From: Primula veris
Lineage: Eukaryota; Streptophyta; Magnoliopsida; Ericales; Primulaceae
Direction: 5' to 3'
Assembly (NCBI GenBank): GCA_963682055.1
Contig: OY821743.1
Coordinates: 13,737,566-13,801,565, forward strand
DNA: 64,000 nt
A program made the translations under genes and the position numbers. Positions within the stretch are counted from its first letter, which is position 1. The number at the start of each line of letters is the position of its first letter. This document shows, in pieces, positions 1 to 12,300 of the stretch. The notes beneath the pieces were generated by a model, which was not told the origin of the DNA, ran no database searches, and saw only the letters and a list, made by a program, of their open reading frames with translations.

Positions 1-124
1 TGATATCAAAGAGAACAATGATATTATCTCTTTACTTCAACTATTATTTGCATGCTTTATTTTTTAATTTCTATCACAAACATCTTATCCAGGGTCTCAT
101 ACTCATTTTGCCTTACTTTTCCAG

Positions 125-2854
125 GTCATTACGTTCCACAGTTAGCAGAACTTATTTTCGACAACAATAAGAATGTTACCAAAGATAATTACATAAACTT
201 CAAAGGCTTTATGGTTAGTATTTTAACCAGCATCTTTTATTTACAATAACTAATCTTGATAAACCTTTATTTATTTCTTAAGATAATGTCAGGGGAATTG
301 ACAAAAAATAAAACTGATTAAAATTATACTGCCTTAGAACTTTGGTTAAACGGGGATCAGATTTTGAAATATGGTTACACGTCTATACAGAACAGTCACA
401 CACTCAGACTACATGTGTGCTAACAAATTTTTAAAAATGATCAATTAAGATTGAAATTATTTTTCAATATTAATCTTTTGTTCATAATTGAATGCAGATT
501 GGGAATGCATTATTGGATGACGAAACCGATCAAACAGGAATGATTGATTACGCTTGGGACCATGCTGTTATATCTGATCGTTTATATACAGACATAAAAA
601 GCAAATGCAATTTCAGTGATTCTACACCATCCGAAGACTGTGACGAGGCATTAGGTCGTTACTATGATATTTATAAGATCATGGATATGTATAGCTTGTA
701 TTCACCCAGTTGTGTTAAGAAAAACTCTAGCCAAACAAGATCATCAATACAAGGGAATGCTCCTCAGGGATTATCCAAAATTGTGAGTTTCATGTTCTTT
801 TACAATTCTAAACAACATTGTTCCTGCAAAACTGATTCACGTTATGACTTTTAACATCAGGCTATCCCTCTCTTTGCCTAAATCAATGATAAGATCTTTC
901 GACTTATAAATAACTACTACTATAAAACGCATGGCTGTATAGTCTAGAAGATCCATTATTATGCATAGATAGTTTCAACCTTGTACTCTATTATACATTT
1001 TATTAGTCCTCAAAATATTATGTTCATGGAAAACACGTGTTAAACAAATTTCTAAGTGGTTAAATTAGTAACACTAAGAGTTCTAATTCAAAACTTTTAT
1101 GTAATGTCATTCACTTGAATAATATTGTGATTAATATAATGTAATGTAATTAATTTAATGTGATTCACTTGAATTAATAAATATACTTATAGTCAATGGG
1201 TATGTGTTCTATCTTTAAGTAACTATATTACTTGCTCTATTGTCTATTTCTATATACGTAGTTTTTCTAAAGTTCTCTGATAACTTCTTCTTCTTACAAA
1301 TGACTGAATGAGCTTTTAGTTACAACCAAGGCCCTTCTGTTTGGTATTAAATTTATTTCTACATCTACTTTTATCCAGATTGGATGGCACAAGAAACCAT
1401 TTAGTTATGATCCCTGTGACTCAGACTACACAGAGATATATATGAATAGACCCGACGTTCAAAAAGCACTTCATGCAAATGTCACAAATATTGCGTATCC
1501 ATGGACTCATTGCAGGTATTTTGGAATATAAATAACTTTATATGCAATTTCGTAAACTTAATTTCCCGAGTTTTAGAGTTTATAATCACGCTTTATTCTT
1601 CATGTTACGGGGTGGTAGACCGTAGAGTTTTCATTTTAGAGTAAAATGCAAATAACCCTAAGAACTATCATCAATTTCCATATGAACTCACATACTTATA
1701 TTGTTGGAATTGTATCACATTACTTGAGCATTATCAAAGTCAAGTCTTAATATATGTGCATCTGCTTTCTTACTAATAGGCCTTTTAGTGGGAAATGGAT
1801 TAACTTCTACATATATATATATATATATGACTATGACTATTTAACTTCTGGAATTAACTTTATGTCCACCTTTGAATATAAAACTTTGTAGTTGTTAGTG
1901 TGTTTACATCTTCGTGTTTCGTCAACACCTAGATATGTAAGATAAGGGGTTAGCCAGAAAAAAAGTCATTTGAATTTGTATACACAAAATTAAAGGTTAC
2001 ATAAACAGTCTAATACACAAAACTACCTCTTTAAACAATCGGCCTAATGTATTTTTTTTTGCTTTTGTATCAGTGATGATCTTTTTCAATTTTGGAGCGC
2101 TGGACCACGATCCATGTTGCCCGTCATTAGAAAACTTATTGAAGGAGGCTTGCGCATATGGGTTTACAGGTATATATACATATATATTACATTTTCTTAA
2201 TTTCAGCAAGTGTTAAAAAAAGTTACAAAACATTATTGATTAATTAATTCTTATGTAAATCATTTATTTCATACTAGTGGAGATACTGATGGAAGAATTC
2301 CGGTAACGTCGACAAGATTAACATTGAAAAAACTCGGATTAAAAACTATCGAGGAATGGACTCCTTGGTACACAAGCAATCAACAAGTAAGCAATGCCCT
2401 CTCTAGCTTTACTATGACATGATCTACGGGGATATTGTAGTCTTTTTAGGGTCGGAAAATATCGGAAGTGTTCCTAACAATATTTGGAAATTCATGATAA
2501 TTTTCATTTTTTTTATTATCAAATACTAGTCGTTTGTGTTAGATCTCTTCCCATAAGGAATGTTCTGCTATCAAATAGTAGTTTTCATCAAAAAATAACA
2601 AGTTAGAATGTATTCTTTTTTATTCTATTTTTAAATTTTGATAGGCGTCTATTACAAAATAAAGTAAAATGAGTTGATAAAGTGGTTGCAATTGTAATTT
2701 ACAGGTTGGTGGATGGTCTATTGTATATGACGGACTCATGTTTGTAACGATTAGAGGAGCTGGTCACCAAGTCCCTACATTTAAACCCTATCAATCCCTT
2801 CAACTAATAAATCACTTCTTGGCCAATAAGAAGCTTCCGCAAGCCCCATTTTGA
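125..2854 (+). CDS. Serine carboxypeptidase-like protein, class II type (5'-truncated by window edge)
   Basis: Six terminal exons join in frame: 125-213, 498-782, 1379-1515, 2074-2169, 2278-2386 and 2705-2854 (TGA). All introns are GT-AG. The first visible exon begins at [10 protein letters not shown], directly after the nucleophile-serine region, so the catalytic Ser and the N-terminal signal peptide lie left of the window. The catalytic Asp is in the [13 protein letters not shown] block (exon 2278-2386) and the catalytic His in RGAGHQVP (last exon), so two of three triad residues are visible and intact. The [11 protein letters not shown] block and the [11 protein letters not shown] end are typical of plant class II SCPLs (SCPL35-40 group; family knowledge). 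Such enzymes are secreted or vacuolar peptidases of family S10. The C-terminus [11 protein letters not shown] is complete. It converges on the nicotinamidase gene. An acyltransferase role, seen in SCPL class IA, is less likely from these motifs. Confidence 0.9.
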
Positions 2855-4047
2855 CGTTAACGATGCTCATTTTGTTAATCAAGTATTGATTGTGGTACAA
2901 CTGCTGTGAATTTTCAATTTTTTGCTTTTGATTGATATCTTTTTTCAGTAAATGAAAAAAACAATCAATCAAAAGCTAGGAAATCATGCTAAAAACTAAA
3001 CGCCCAACGGAATATTGCCAAGAATCTACAGATTTGGTTACCGTATATTTTTCTACTAACTCATTAAGCACCAAACAATTCGCTTCGGTACCAATATCCG
3101 AAAACAAAAGTAGCTGATGTATTTACTTATTTTCTTGTCAAGTGAATATAATATACTAATAGCCAAGTTTCATCCATAATGAATATGTTTGGTACCAAAT
3201 TGGGCACAAATGACAAATGTTTATACTTGTTTGTAAGGTCTTAGAAACTGTACAACCAGAATTCATCCTTTCTTTAGCGCACTTCCTGGGAATCTTCTGT
3301 GGCTATAAAGGACTTGTTTGATTAGATGGCTAATTCGGCTGTGTTATATTTATAGGTTGGGATTGAACTGACGGTTCGGTGAATCCCGAAAATGATGTGT
3401 TTTGCGGTGCTCTTTGAGACGGTATCATTCTGGTCTGCACTACATAATCATCAAAAGGAGCATTTTGAAATCATTGGGAATGATATTAAGTCGATCCAAT
3501 CCCAATGGGATTCAAAGTTCGATTCCCTTTTAAAAACATACTGATATTATGGACCCGATTAGGAGTTTCTAAGCTAATATTCTCACTACCAAACTCGTCA
3601 AGAAACCCAAACTAAACATAAGACAACGGTCATCTATGCTCAAAGGAATCAGACACTAAAAGACCAAATACAATTAACGTAATTCAAAATTTTAGAGAAC
3701 GAGATACCGGTGAAGCGAAATGACCTGTCTTATACATCTCAGAAATTATGGTAAAATTTAAAAATTCAAAACATGTCATTATACATCTCAGAAAAAAAAA
3801 ACAAGACGCATATTTGTGTTCCCGTCGTGAAACCGTGGAGATTTGCATTAGCCAAATCTTGATTTGGAGCGTTTTTATGAAAAAGTGTCTAGTTGGGTGT
3901 TTTTCATGATGTTCATATATCCTCCCCCTTATAGCATATGCACAATTCACAAACTATAAATAAGCTTCACAATAAAGTATGAGAGAACAAAAGTAACTTG
4001 TATTCTAGGTGAAGCATGTTTTTGCACCAAATCAAAACTAAAGAAAA
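2855..4047. other. Intergenic spacer between convergent genes
   Basis: This spacer holds the 3' ends of the carboxypeptidase gene (+) and the nicotinamidase gene (-). I see no coding exon, tRNA or clear repeat in it. Short open frames on the minus strand here lack any recognisable motif. Confidence 0.6.
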
Positions 4048-5875
4048 CTACTTTGAATGAGAGGCGAAAGCGACACGGAGCCTCTCGCAGTCTACTAAAT
4101 ACGCGAACCCATATGCCATGTTCTTGAGCGTAGCCTCGTGCAGCTCGGGTGCAGATGTGGCTGTAGCGTCAGTTGAAAAAAACACTCTGAACCCCCTCAC
4201 AAATGCTTCTCGTGCTGTCGTTTCACAGCAGAGGTCAGTCATGACTCCTGTCACAATCACCTCTTCGGCTCCCATCTCCCTTAGCTGCTTCTCCAGGTCC
4301 GTGCCATAAAACGCGCTGTATGTGTGCTTTCCGATAACCTGTTTGTATATTGACATGTGAAGTTTAATTACATCATGACACAAAGTTAAAGACCACTTTA
4401 CTATAGGAAGAACTCTGAACCAAATCCATCTTCATTTAAAGTTGGTCTTTTAAACAATCACTTAGTCGAAACTCTGTTTAAGGTCTACAATTGTCTCAAC
4501 TGAAACTATGATTACTAAAAAGTACGGTTCATACTATAGAGTATAGAGATATATAGAGAGATTTGGTGTATAGAGTTCTCCTGTGGTACAAACTAAATCA
4601 CACTCAAACATCGAATTCAAGCTCAATCATCAAAATTTATCAATTGAACTCTATTCTCGCACATACTCTCAATAAAAGACTAAAAAATTATTAAAACGTA
4701 CTAATATGCACACGCCACAATTTAGAAGTCTTAAAGTTAAATATAAACTGTTATAGTATTAATAAAACAGGACCAACAATATATGCAGGTCAATAAACAC
4801 ACACCAGGTTTTCCTGCACAGAAGTCAGGGACGGTCCGGCGCCTATCTAGCCCTGGGCCGTACTTATTTGGATAATTTTTTAAGTTTGTCCAAAAAAATT
4901 GATAACTTGCTTAAAAAAAATACCAATTCGAAACATGTCAAAATAAAACAAAATATTGTCATTTACACTACACAAAATATACCGTTAAATGACATGGGTG
5001 ATTACTCCAAAAAACGACTTAGTTCTGAAAGAAAACAAATATTTTTCCCTCTTCTGTGCGCCTATTCACAGACCGCCACCTAAGGAAAATGCCTTGTTAG
5101 GCTTGCATAAAAACTGGCCTTGAAAGAAGTAGCTAGGTGGAGACAGTGTGGGAGTTGTACCGCCATCCATTGTAATAAAGAACAACAAAAGTAAAATAAT
5201 TTTTTAACGTGTTTTGATTAAAGATCCAGAAATAATTATTCATTTGAAATTTTAAAAATATCAGTCCTTCCCATTTAAGTTTACTATCCCGCCCATGTCT
5301 TCCGGTACAGTTGTTGATCGATTAGTACATAAAAATACACTTATTATCCAAAAAACCCATATTCTCTACTCTTTGATACATATCAACGTAGCATCTGACA
5401 TCTTAAGCATCAAAGTTAAAAACAAATAGTAAAAACAAGTAGAATCATGTAGCATATGTAGCTAACTTTAAAATAGATTTTAACCACATGTTTTATATAA
5501 TTAAGTCTCAAATTATGTAACAAATGATCATTTTCCCTTGAACTAACTAACCTGGTCCTGATCCTCTCTCAGGCTGAGCCCTGCCATAAGCTCGGCCTCA
5601 TGGGTCCCATCATACACAAGGTCTCTACCCCACCATTCCCCCAACATGCCATAGTCGGCAGGAGACTTATGACAATGGCGAGTATATATCACGGGGACTG
5701 AAACGTCCCTGCATAGGCCAATAGTTGTTTTCAAGGCCGGAAAAATGGGCTCCACCATCGTCGAGAAGTAGTTTTGCACATCTATTACCAGTAGAACTGC
5801 TTTGTTTGGGTCCGGGTTCTTGTGTCGAGTTTCAAAATCACGATAAGATGAAGGAACTGTTGTATTTTTCCCCAT
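4048..5875 (-). CDS. NIC2: Nicotinamidase-type isochorismatase hydrolase (NIC2/NIC3-like)
   Basis: Two exons on the minus strand: 5875-5552 (start [14 protein letters not shown]) and 4338-4048. They join in phase 0 across a 1.2-kb GT-AG intron and give 204 aa, the usual length for plant NIC2/NIC3 proteins. The cysteine-hydrolase triad is visible: Asp32 in [10 protein letters not shown], Lys112 in IGKHTYSAF, and Cys145 in [12 protein letters not shown]. The [16 protein letters not shown] block matches the plant nicotinamidase family (established knowledge). These enzymes hydrolyse nicotinamide to nicotinic acid and ammonia in NAD salvage. I chose the internal Met rather than the Met 11 codons upstream because the upstream residues (MRFLHVFYTFL) are unlike the family and the length then fits. 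Substrate is inferred from family; another isochorismatase-like amidase activity is possible. Confidence 0.87.
4786..5165. other. Probable decayed repeat inside the nicotinamidase intron
   Basis: This part of the intron has a GC-rich patch near 4826-4862 (GGACGGTCCGGCGCC) followed by A-rich sequence and differs in composition from the flanking intron. It resembles a transposon end but I could not find a matching inverted end or target duplication. Confidence 0.25.
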
Positions 5876-8800
5876 CAGAAACGTATAGAAGACGTGCAAA
5901 AATCTCACTAGTATGTTATCACTTAACCAATATGTTTCAGACTTTAGATGATGTTTCTAGTGCTTTTTTTTTGTGCCAATTTTATCATACACACCCTCCA
6001 GGTATAGTTTTTTATCAATTTAATTTCAAATGTTTGAATTTTTATCATTTTCCCAACCGAGTGAATATCGCTGATATTGGGACGCCCTTACGAAACTCAT
6101 TTGTTGCATTTGAACATCGACTACGAGTAGAATTATAGTTTCAACTGGATTGGGGCTCCGAAAGAACACATGAGACTTTATTTATAAACCGTACACAAGA
6201 CTTGCCACTTTGTGGACGTACAAGTGTTTCAGAATTTTGATTTAGTTACATTCCATTTAAATATTTATGAAAACGGAACGGTGAAAGAAATTAGGTTGTT
6301 TTAAAAAGCCCAATCTTAGGTAAAACGTTTTTTGTAAGAGATATGCTAAAAACGTAACAAGCGTAACTGCGTAAGCTTTTAGCGCCCTAAAAAGCTGAAA
6401 ACGAGCTTTTTAAGCTTTGAATCGAGCTTTTACCGAGTTTTGAATAGAGATTTTTCACTACGAAGCACGTTTTTTAAAACAGATGGGTGTACTTACACTT
6501 GTTAGAAAATGTTGAATAAGTTGAAAATGCATTCATTCATAAAAAAACGGATTTATTCATATAGGGTATTTTTTTACCGCATTACGTATATAGGTGTCAA
6601 ACTCGTTAATGGTCTTTTAACTATTCTAGGTTAATGGTTGTAATGACCTTTGGACCGGCACTCTTAAATTGTGTTATTGTTTTTCACCGATTCGTTTATC
6701 GTTGTTGTCTTGTTGCGGGATTTAGGAGGACCGTAGACCCCAACAGCATTATCTCCTTTGTAAATATTGTGTAACTGGTGATATGGTACTCGATCTCAGC
6801 CTTCTATTTATGTTCAATGAGTGTCTATATTACTATATAAAGCGATTATCATGAGAAATAATCTAATTAATTGTTAAGGGTAATATACTAAAAGGAGTTT
6901 TGAAAATAACACACATGCTCATAATATCGGAAATAAGTTTCTCAGATGATGAGTTTCAGTCTTTCAGATATCAGAGAGTTTTCATGACAACTATGTGAAA
7001 AAATAGTAGTATTTTTTTTTTATCTAAACACTTAGGCTCATGTGATCAAAGAGTAACACTATTTGAATAATTATAATTAATAAAGTTAAAACAAATATTC
7101 AAAGATTATCATACCCTACAAGTGATTTTCATATCATGCTGTAACAAATTAAGTAATAACAAGATAACGAATATTGTTAACTTTAACATTGGAGCCTTCG
7201 ATAATACAAACTCAGTCGGATATTCCAAAGAAAAACATGGAGTTTGGGTTATAAAAATAACAATTCATTGACGGATACGATTCTCTGATTTATCTTTTTG
7301 CTACCGATTCTATATATGCTCATGATCTGCAATTGTAATGATTTTTTTATTTAACTGCTGATGTGAATCATGCGATGAATCATATATACTTTTAGATATA
7401 AGTAAACATTGGTTGTCTCTTTTATTTGCTCTTTGACTTTATCATTTTGACCTTTTTAGCCCTATCTCTACTGTAGTAGTAAGACTTAATACGGGTTAGA
7501 ATTTTCCCTAAATTTGCAGTGTTCTTTTCTTTATAATGGTGTGGCGTGCCATCATTACTAACGAGTAATGTATTGTCCATATTCCTGATTATAATTACTA
7601 CTATCTATTTATTTATTTTAAAATTTCATTTGATTGATAAAACAATTAAAATTATATATAAGATAAGAAAATAAGGCCACATTAGTCTTTTTTTTTACTT
7701 GAAAAGGTAATAAGTACACAAAATTTACCAAACAACAATATTCATGAAAATTTTACTTTTTTGTCATTCACCAAAAACAAAATCAACTTACTTAAAACTA
7801 ACACAGAAAAATATATTTTTCTAACTCCAATTAAAAAGTATATTTTTATACTTATGCAATCAATCGAGCCCACTATAGATACTTAATTATCACACTTTAA
7901 AACATTATTTTAAAAAACGTGTTATGTTACGCGAAATAGTGGACTGATAGCGTAAATAGCGGGTGCAGCCCAATTTATTTATTTATGTTTGCAGTCCAAA
8001 TTTTAATAAAATTATTGAATGCTAAAATAGAATTGAACGTCAAAACTCTTGCAAACAAATTAATTGCTCTATCATCTCAAATACAATCATTTTGTGATTA
8101 TTAGTTACAAGTTTTTATATATATTTAGTTAATTTTGATTATATGTTCTAAATTTAATGCTATATTTATATATATTTAGGTAAAAAAAAGTGCACCGCAA
8201 AGCGCTATGTAACAACGCTATTTGCGCTTTTAGCGTTTTTCTTGAAAAAACGCTATACAAGCGACAACGCTATTTAAAACATTGCTTTAAAACACTTTTA
8301 AAAAGATTATGACATGCTACATGATACTATTACATATATTACATGATATTATTTCTTTTTACTATTTGTTTTTTACTTTAGTGTTACGTGGTGCTAATTA
8401 TATTTACCAAATGTTAAAAAATATTTAAGAATTCAGTTTTTTAAAAATTAAGTATATTTTCATGTAATAATCAATATCCTCCCTTTAACTCTATTAAGAT
8501 CGCTTCACATCTCATCACGAAAAATAAACTCTAGAAACAAACAAATAATAGTTAGAACCAGGCCTTCCTAGGATGGCGTGACACAAAGGATTGTCGATTC
8601 TCATTGGAAATGATTGTGTTTCCATCCAAATAATATTATATTGCATTTTAGGAGGATTTTCTTTTTTGTCTTACTTGAAAGCCGTACGATTATAAAAATA
8701 TGGATAATATCTGATAGTAAAAACAAACTATATCATTTTATTATAATAAGTTCACCCAAGTCAAATGAGCTGTCCAATTTAGCTATTTTTTAAAAAAAAT

Positions 8801-9246
8801 ACTCCTACACATTTATATTAATTACAATAATACCATAATCACGTAAAAATATAAAAAGTAAAAACTAATAAAATTATTTATCACTATTTAACAACCAAAC
8901 ATTCTTTTAAATATTAAACTATATTTTTTTTTTGTATTACCCACGTATTTATATCATAACTATATCTATTTTCTATATCATAACTAAAAGAAAAGATGTT
9001 ATCCCAGTTTTTGGTGATATCTTATTAACTTCTCCAAAGGGATTATTCGAACAAAGGAAAGTATCACAATTATCGTACTCATAAAATTTCATCACAATTT
9101 CTGTGGAATATAATTTATGTATCAATGTGTGTCCTCATCTTATTGTATTCATTAGAAATATGTCAAATCTATGGACTCACATTGGTTGATGACATAAGAA
9201 GTAATAGGACTGCGATCAAATAGATCCTACTTTCTTTTACGATCAT
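5876..9246. other. AT-rich intergenic region with small hairpin-forming repeat
   Basis: About 3.4 kb lies between the divergent nicotinamidase (-) and first P450 (+) starts, so it must contain both promoters. No coding exon is supported. Around 7910-8285 there are repeated GCGCTAT/TAGCG words, including a hairpin at 8231-8255 with about 10-base arms (TAGCGTTTTT / AAAAAACGCTA) and a CTTG loop, suggestive of a decayed hAT-like or MITE fragment. The rest is low-complexity AT-rich sequence. Confidence 0.4.
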
Positions 9247-9256
9247 TATATATAAA
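9247..9256 (+). promoter_or_regulatory. Probable TATA box of the first P450 gene
   Basis: The sequence TATATATAAA lies 83 bases upstream of the ATG at 9330, leaving room for a start site and a short 5' leader of about 50 bases. It is inferred from position and sequence only. Confidence 0.5.
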
Positions 9257-9329
9257 TTCCCCAATCTTGTAACACGGTTTATCATCATTTAGTGCTAAAA
9301 TATTGAAGTCCCTAATTTGGAACTAAAGA

Positions 9330-12300
9330 ATGTTAAACCTTATACTTCTAAGTATCTTGATCGTCGTCCTTGTTGCTTCGGTTAATTTTCTCCACAAGGT
9401 ATGGTGGGCCCCACTACGACTACAAAGTATGATGCGCTCACAGGGAATCAACGGCCCTTCTTATAAATTTCTCAAGGGAAACATCAAAGAAATAATTGAA
9501 ATGAAGGAAAACACTGCGACTCAATCATCAAGCGACATATCCCATAACATACTTCCGAGAATTGTGCCTCATGTATATGTTTGGCTCCAAACATATGGTA
9601 ACTTTTCATTATATTTTCCTCTCAAGAAAAAAAATGTTTTCAAGTCATGCATGACACTAATCATGTTACTTCTTAAATGACAATTTAAACAGGTAAGAAT
9701 TATCTTAGTTGGTATGGTCCTCAAGCGCTAGTAGTCGTCACTCAGCCTGAAATTGTTAAAGAGGTACTTGCTAACAAAAGTGGAGCATTTAGTAAAATAG
9801 AACCCTATGGCCCTCTTAAGAAGTTATTTGGAGAAGGTATTCTATTTAGTGAAGGTAAACACTGGATGAAGCTAAGGAAAATTGCAAACCATACCTTTCT
9901 TACAGAAAACGTGAAGGTAAACTTTTTTTTTTCTTTAATGGTAAACATTTTAAAAGTTCGGAGACTTGGTAATTTTAACTTTGACGGAGTTTTTCTTTTT
10001 GTCTTACATAGGAAATGTTTCCAACATTGATCGAAATTGTGGATACAATGCTTGGAAGATGGGATACTCGTGAAGGTGAGGAGATCGAGGTCTATGAAGA
10101 GTTCAGGATACTAACTTCTGAAGTTATTTCGAAAATTGCTTTTGGAAGCAGTTATTTAGAAGGAGAAAACATATTTGACTCGCTTGTAAAACTAGAATCG
10201 ATTATAATGCGCAGTCTTTTTAAAGTTCGGTTTCCAGGAACCGGGTAAGCTTTCTCTCTTCCCAATCTATCTCAGTTGTGCAAAAAATACTAAGTTTCAT
10301 TACAGCCCCGTTAGAAACCAAAACAAAAAACAGGCCTTGGGACACATAATACTGTAACTTGTGTACCAAGTGGATAACTCCCATTCAGTAAAATTCGGCA
10401 AAATCTATGCATATAAAAAGAAAGTAAGGTGAAAATTACTTCAAAGAAACAAACCAAATGACAAAAAGCTCTTTTCTTGACTCCTCTTCTAGAAAACAAT
10501 CATTGTAATGCCGATTTTTGTGGAAAAGGGTCAAAAGTTTCGATTTGATTTTGTCTTTAAAATTCCTATCCGTTGTTCTAGATGCAGTTTTGCAATAAGG
10601 TTCCAAGTGGGGTTGGAACTGCAGTTGGAACCAAGTGTATAAGGTTCCAAGTGAGGTTGGAACTGCAGTTGGAACCAAGTGTATTAATGGACAGAAACTG
10701 TTTTAAAATTAAATGTACTTGGAAATAATTCACACGCACATTTAACAACGGAGTTCACCTAACTAGGCTACGTCTCCGGGGCACTTACCCAGATTATGAT
10801 ATTATAAAAAGCTTACAATATATGACTCAAGTCTTAATGAAAAACTTAGACTCCCTCTATGTTTTTCTGCCTATCACTATATTGCTCCTACTCTATAACT
10901 ATCACTTATAAATCAATGGCATCCCACCATTGTTTTCTTTTTAAAGCTCACGTGTATTCTCTCTAGAAAATCAGTTCTTTATAATTTAGAACACACACCT
11001 TTACAAGCTTAAGTTACTAAGTATATAAACAAGTAAAAACAATCTTCTATCTTCAATATCTTTTGATTGCTTTTGACTTGGTTGATTAGCTTCAATCTCT
11101 CCAAGTATCACGAGATTCTTCAGCATGGATTGACTCTAATCATCTTTGATTAACACCTGTTTAGTAACACACTTGAAAGTAGGAGTTAATCTTTTCCTTT
11201 GAAAGGAAACATATAAAGATATGATCTCTTAAAGATAATATCTTTTCATAAACATATGAAACATTTAACTCCACATATCAATCAATCTTTATACATATCT
11301 TTACTGAATATTATAAGAATCAAAAGATTGAATCAAGTGATAAGGACAAGCATAAGAATAGAGATATATAAATTAAAAGGAAACATAACCTTATAAACTA
11401 ATCTCTTTATATCTTTTATAAACATCTTTCCTTAACACATTAATATTCTCAATAAACACATATACACGTTTAAGACCTTATGAGAATATATCCTACATAC
11501 TTTAAAACAAATGATTAGCATTAAACAATTAGTAATGTAGAATAATGAAACAAGACAGAGTTCTGTTTTTAACAGCAGGTTGAACTGTGGTTGCAACTGA
11601 GGTTGCAACTGGTACTTGAAACCTGTCACCACAGGTTGTAACTAAGGTTGCAACCAGTACTTGAAACCTAATACTACTAACTTAGTAGGTTGTAACTGAG
11701 GTCGCAACTGGTACTTGGAACCTGTCAATCCTGTCTTAGTTCTTAATAACAGTTAGGATTTATTTAGTAAAAACCAATAGACAATTAACAATATTTAGAC
11801 CAGAAATCTGGTCCTAACAATCTCCCCCTTTGTCATTGGTTTTGACAAATCAATAAAGTTTATAAATCATCCCAACCACCTGCAAATTCCATATCAGTAA
11901 GCTCCCCCTGTATGTTAGAATTGCAGGCAAAATATATAAGCACAATGTATGTGCACACAATTAGTTTTCAGACCTGTTGACCTGTTTCAAGTTTAAAGGC
12001 ATTCATACTTCAACAAGATATCAAGATATTTGCAGAAGGAAATTGCAGAATGATTAAAGCCAAACAGGCATAAACTTGTCTTAATACAGCAGAATTGAAA
12101 AACAGATTAAAGTCTTGAAAACATCAAAATGAAACAAAACATAAAACAAAAGCATAAACTTCACTCCCCCTATTTGTCAGCAACCATTGGAATTAGTCAC
12201 TTGGAATATCACACTGTGGGGGTCTTTCTCTTAGAGGATTCTGCCTTACCACTTCTTCATCTTCTGCATTGGCATCCTCACTGCTGATAGAAACACCATC

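Noticed and set aside
4826..4862. GGACGGTCCGG patch considered as a hAT terminus
   Set aside because: No matching inverted end or target duplication could be found in the intron.
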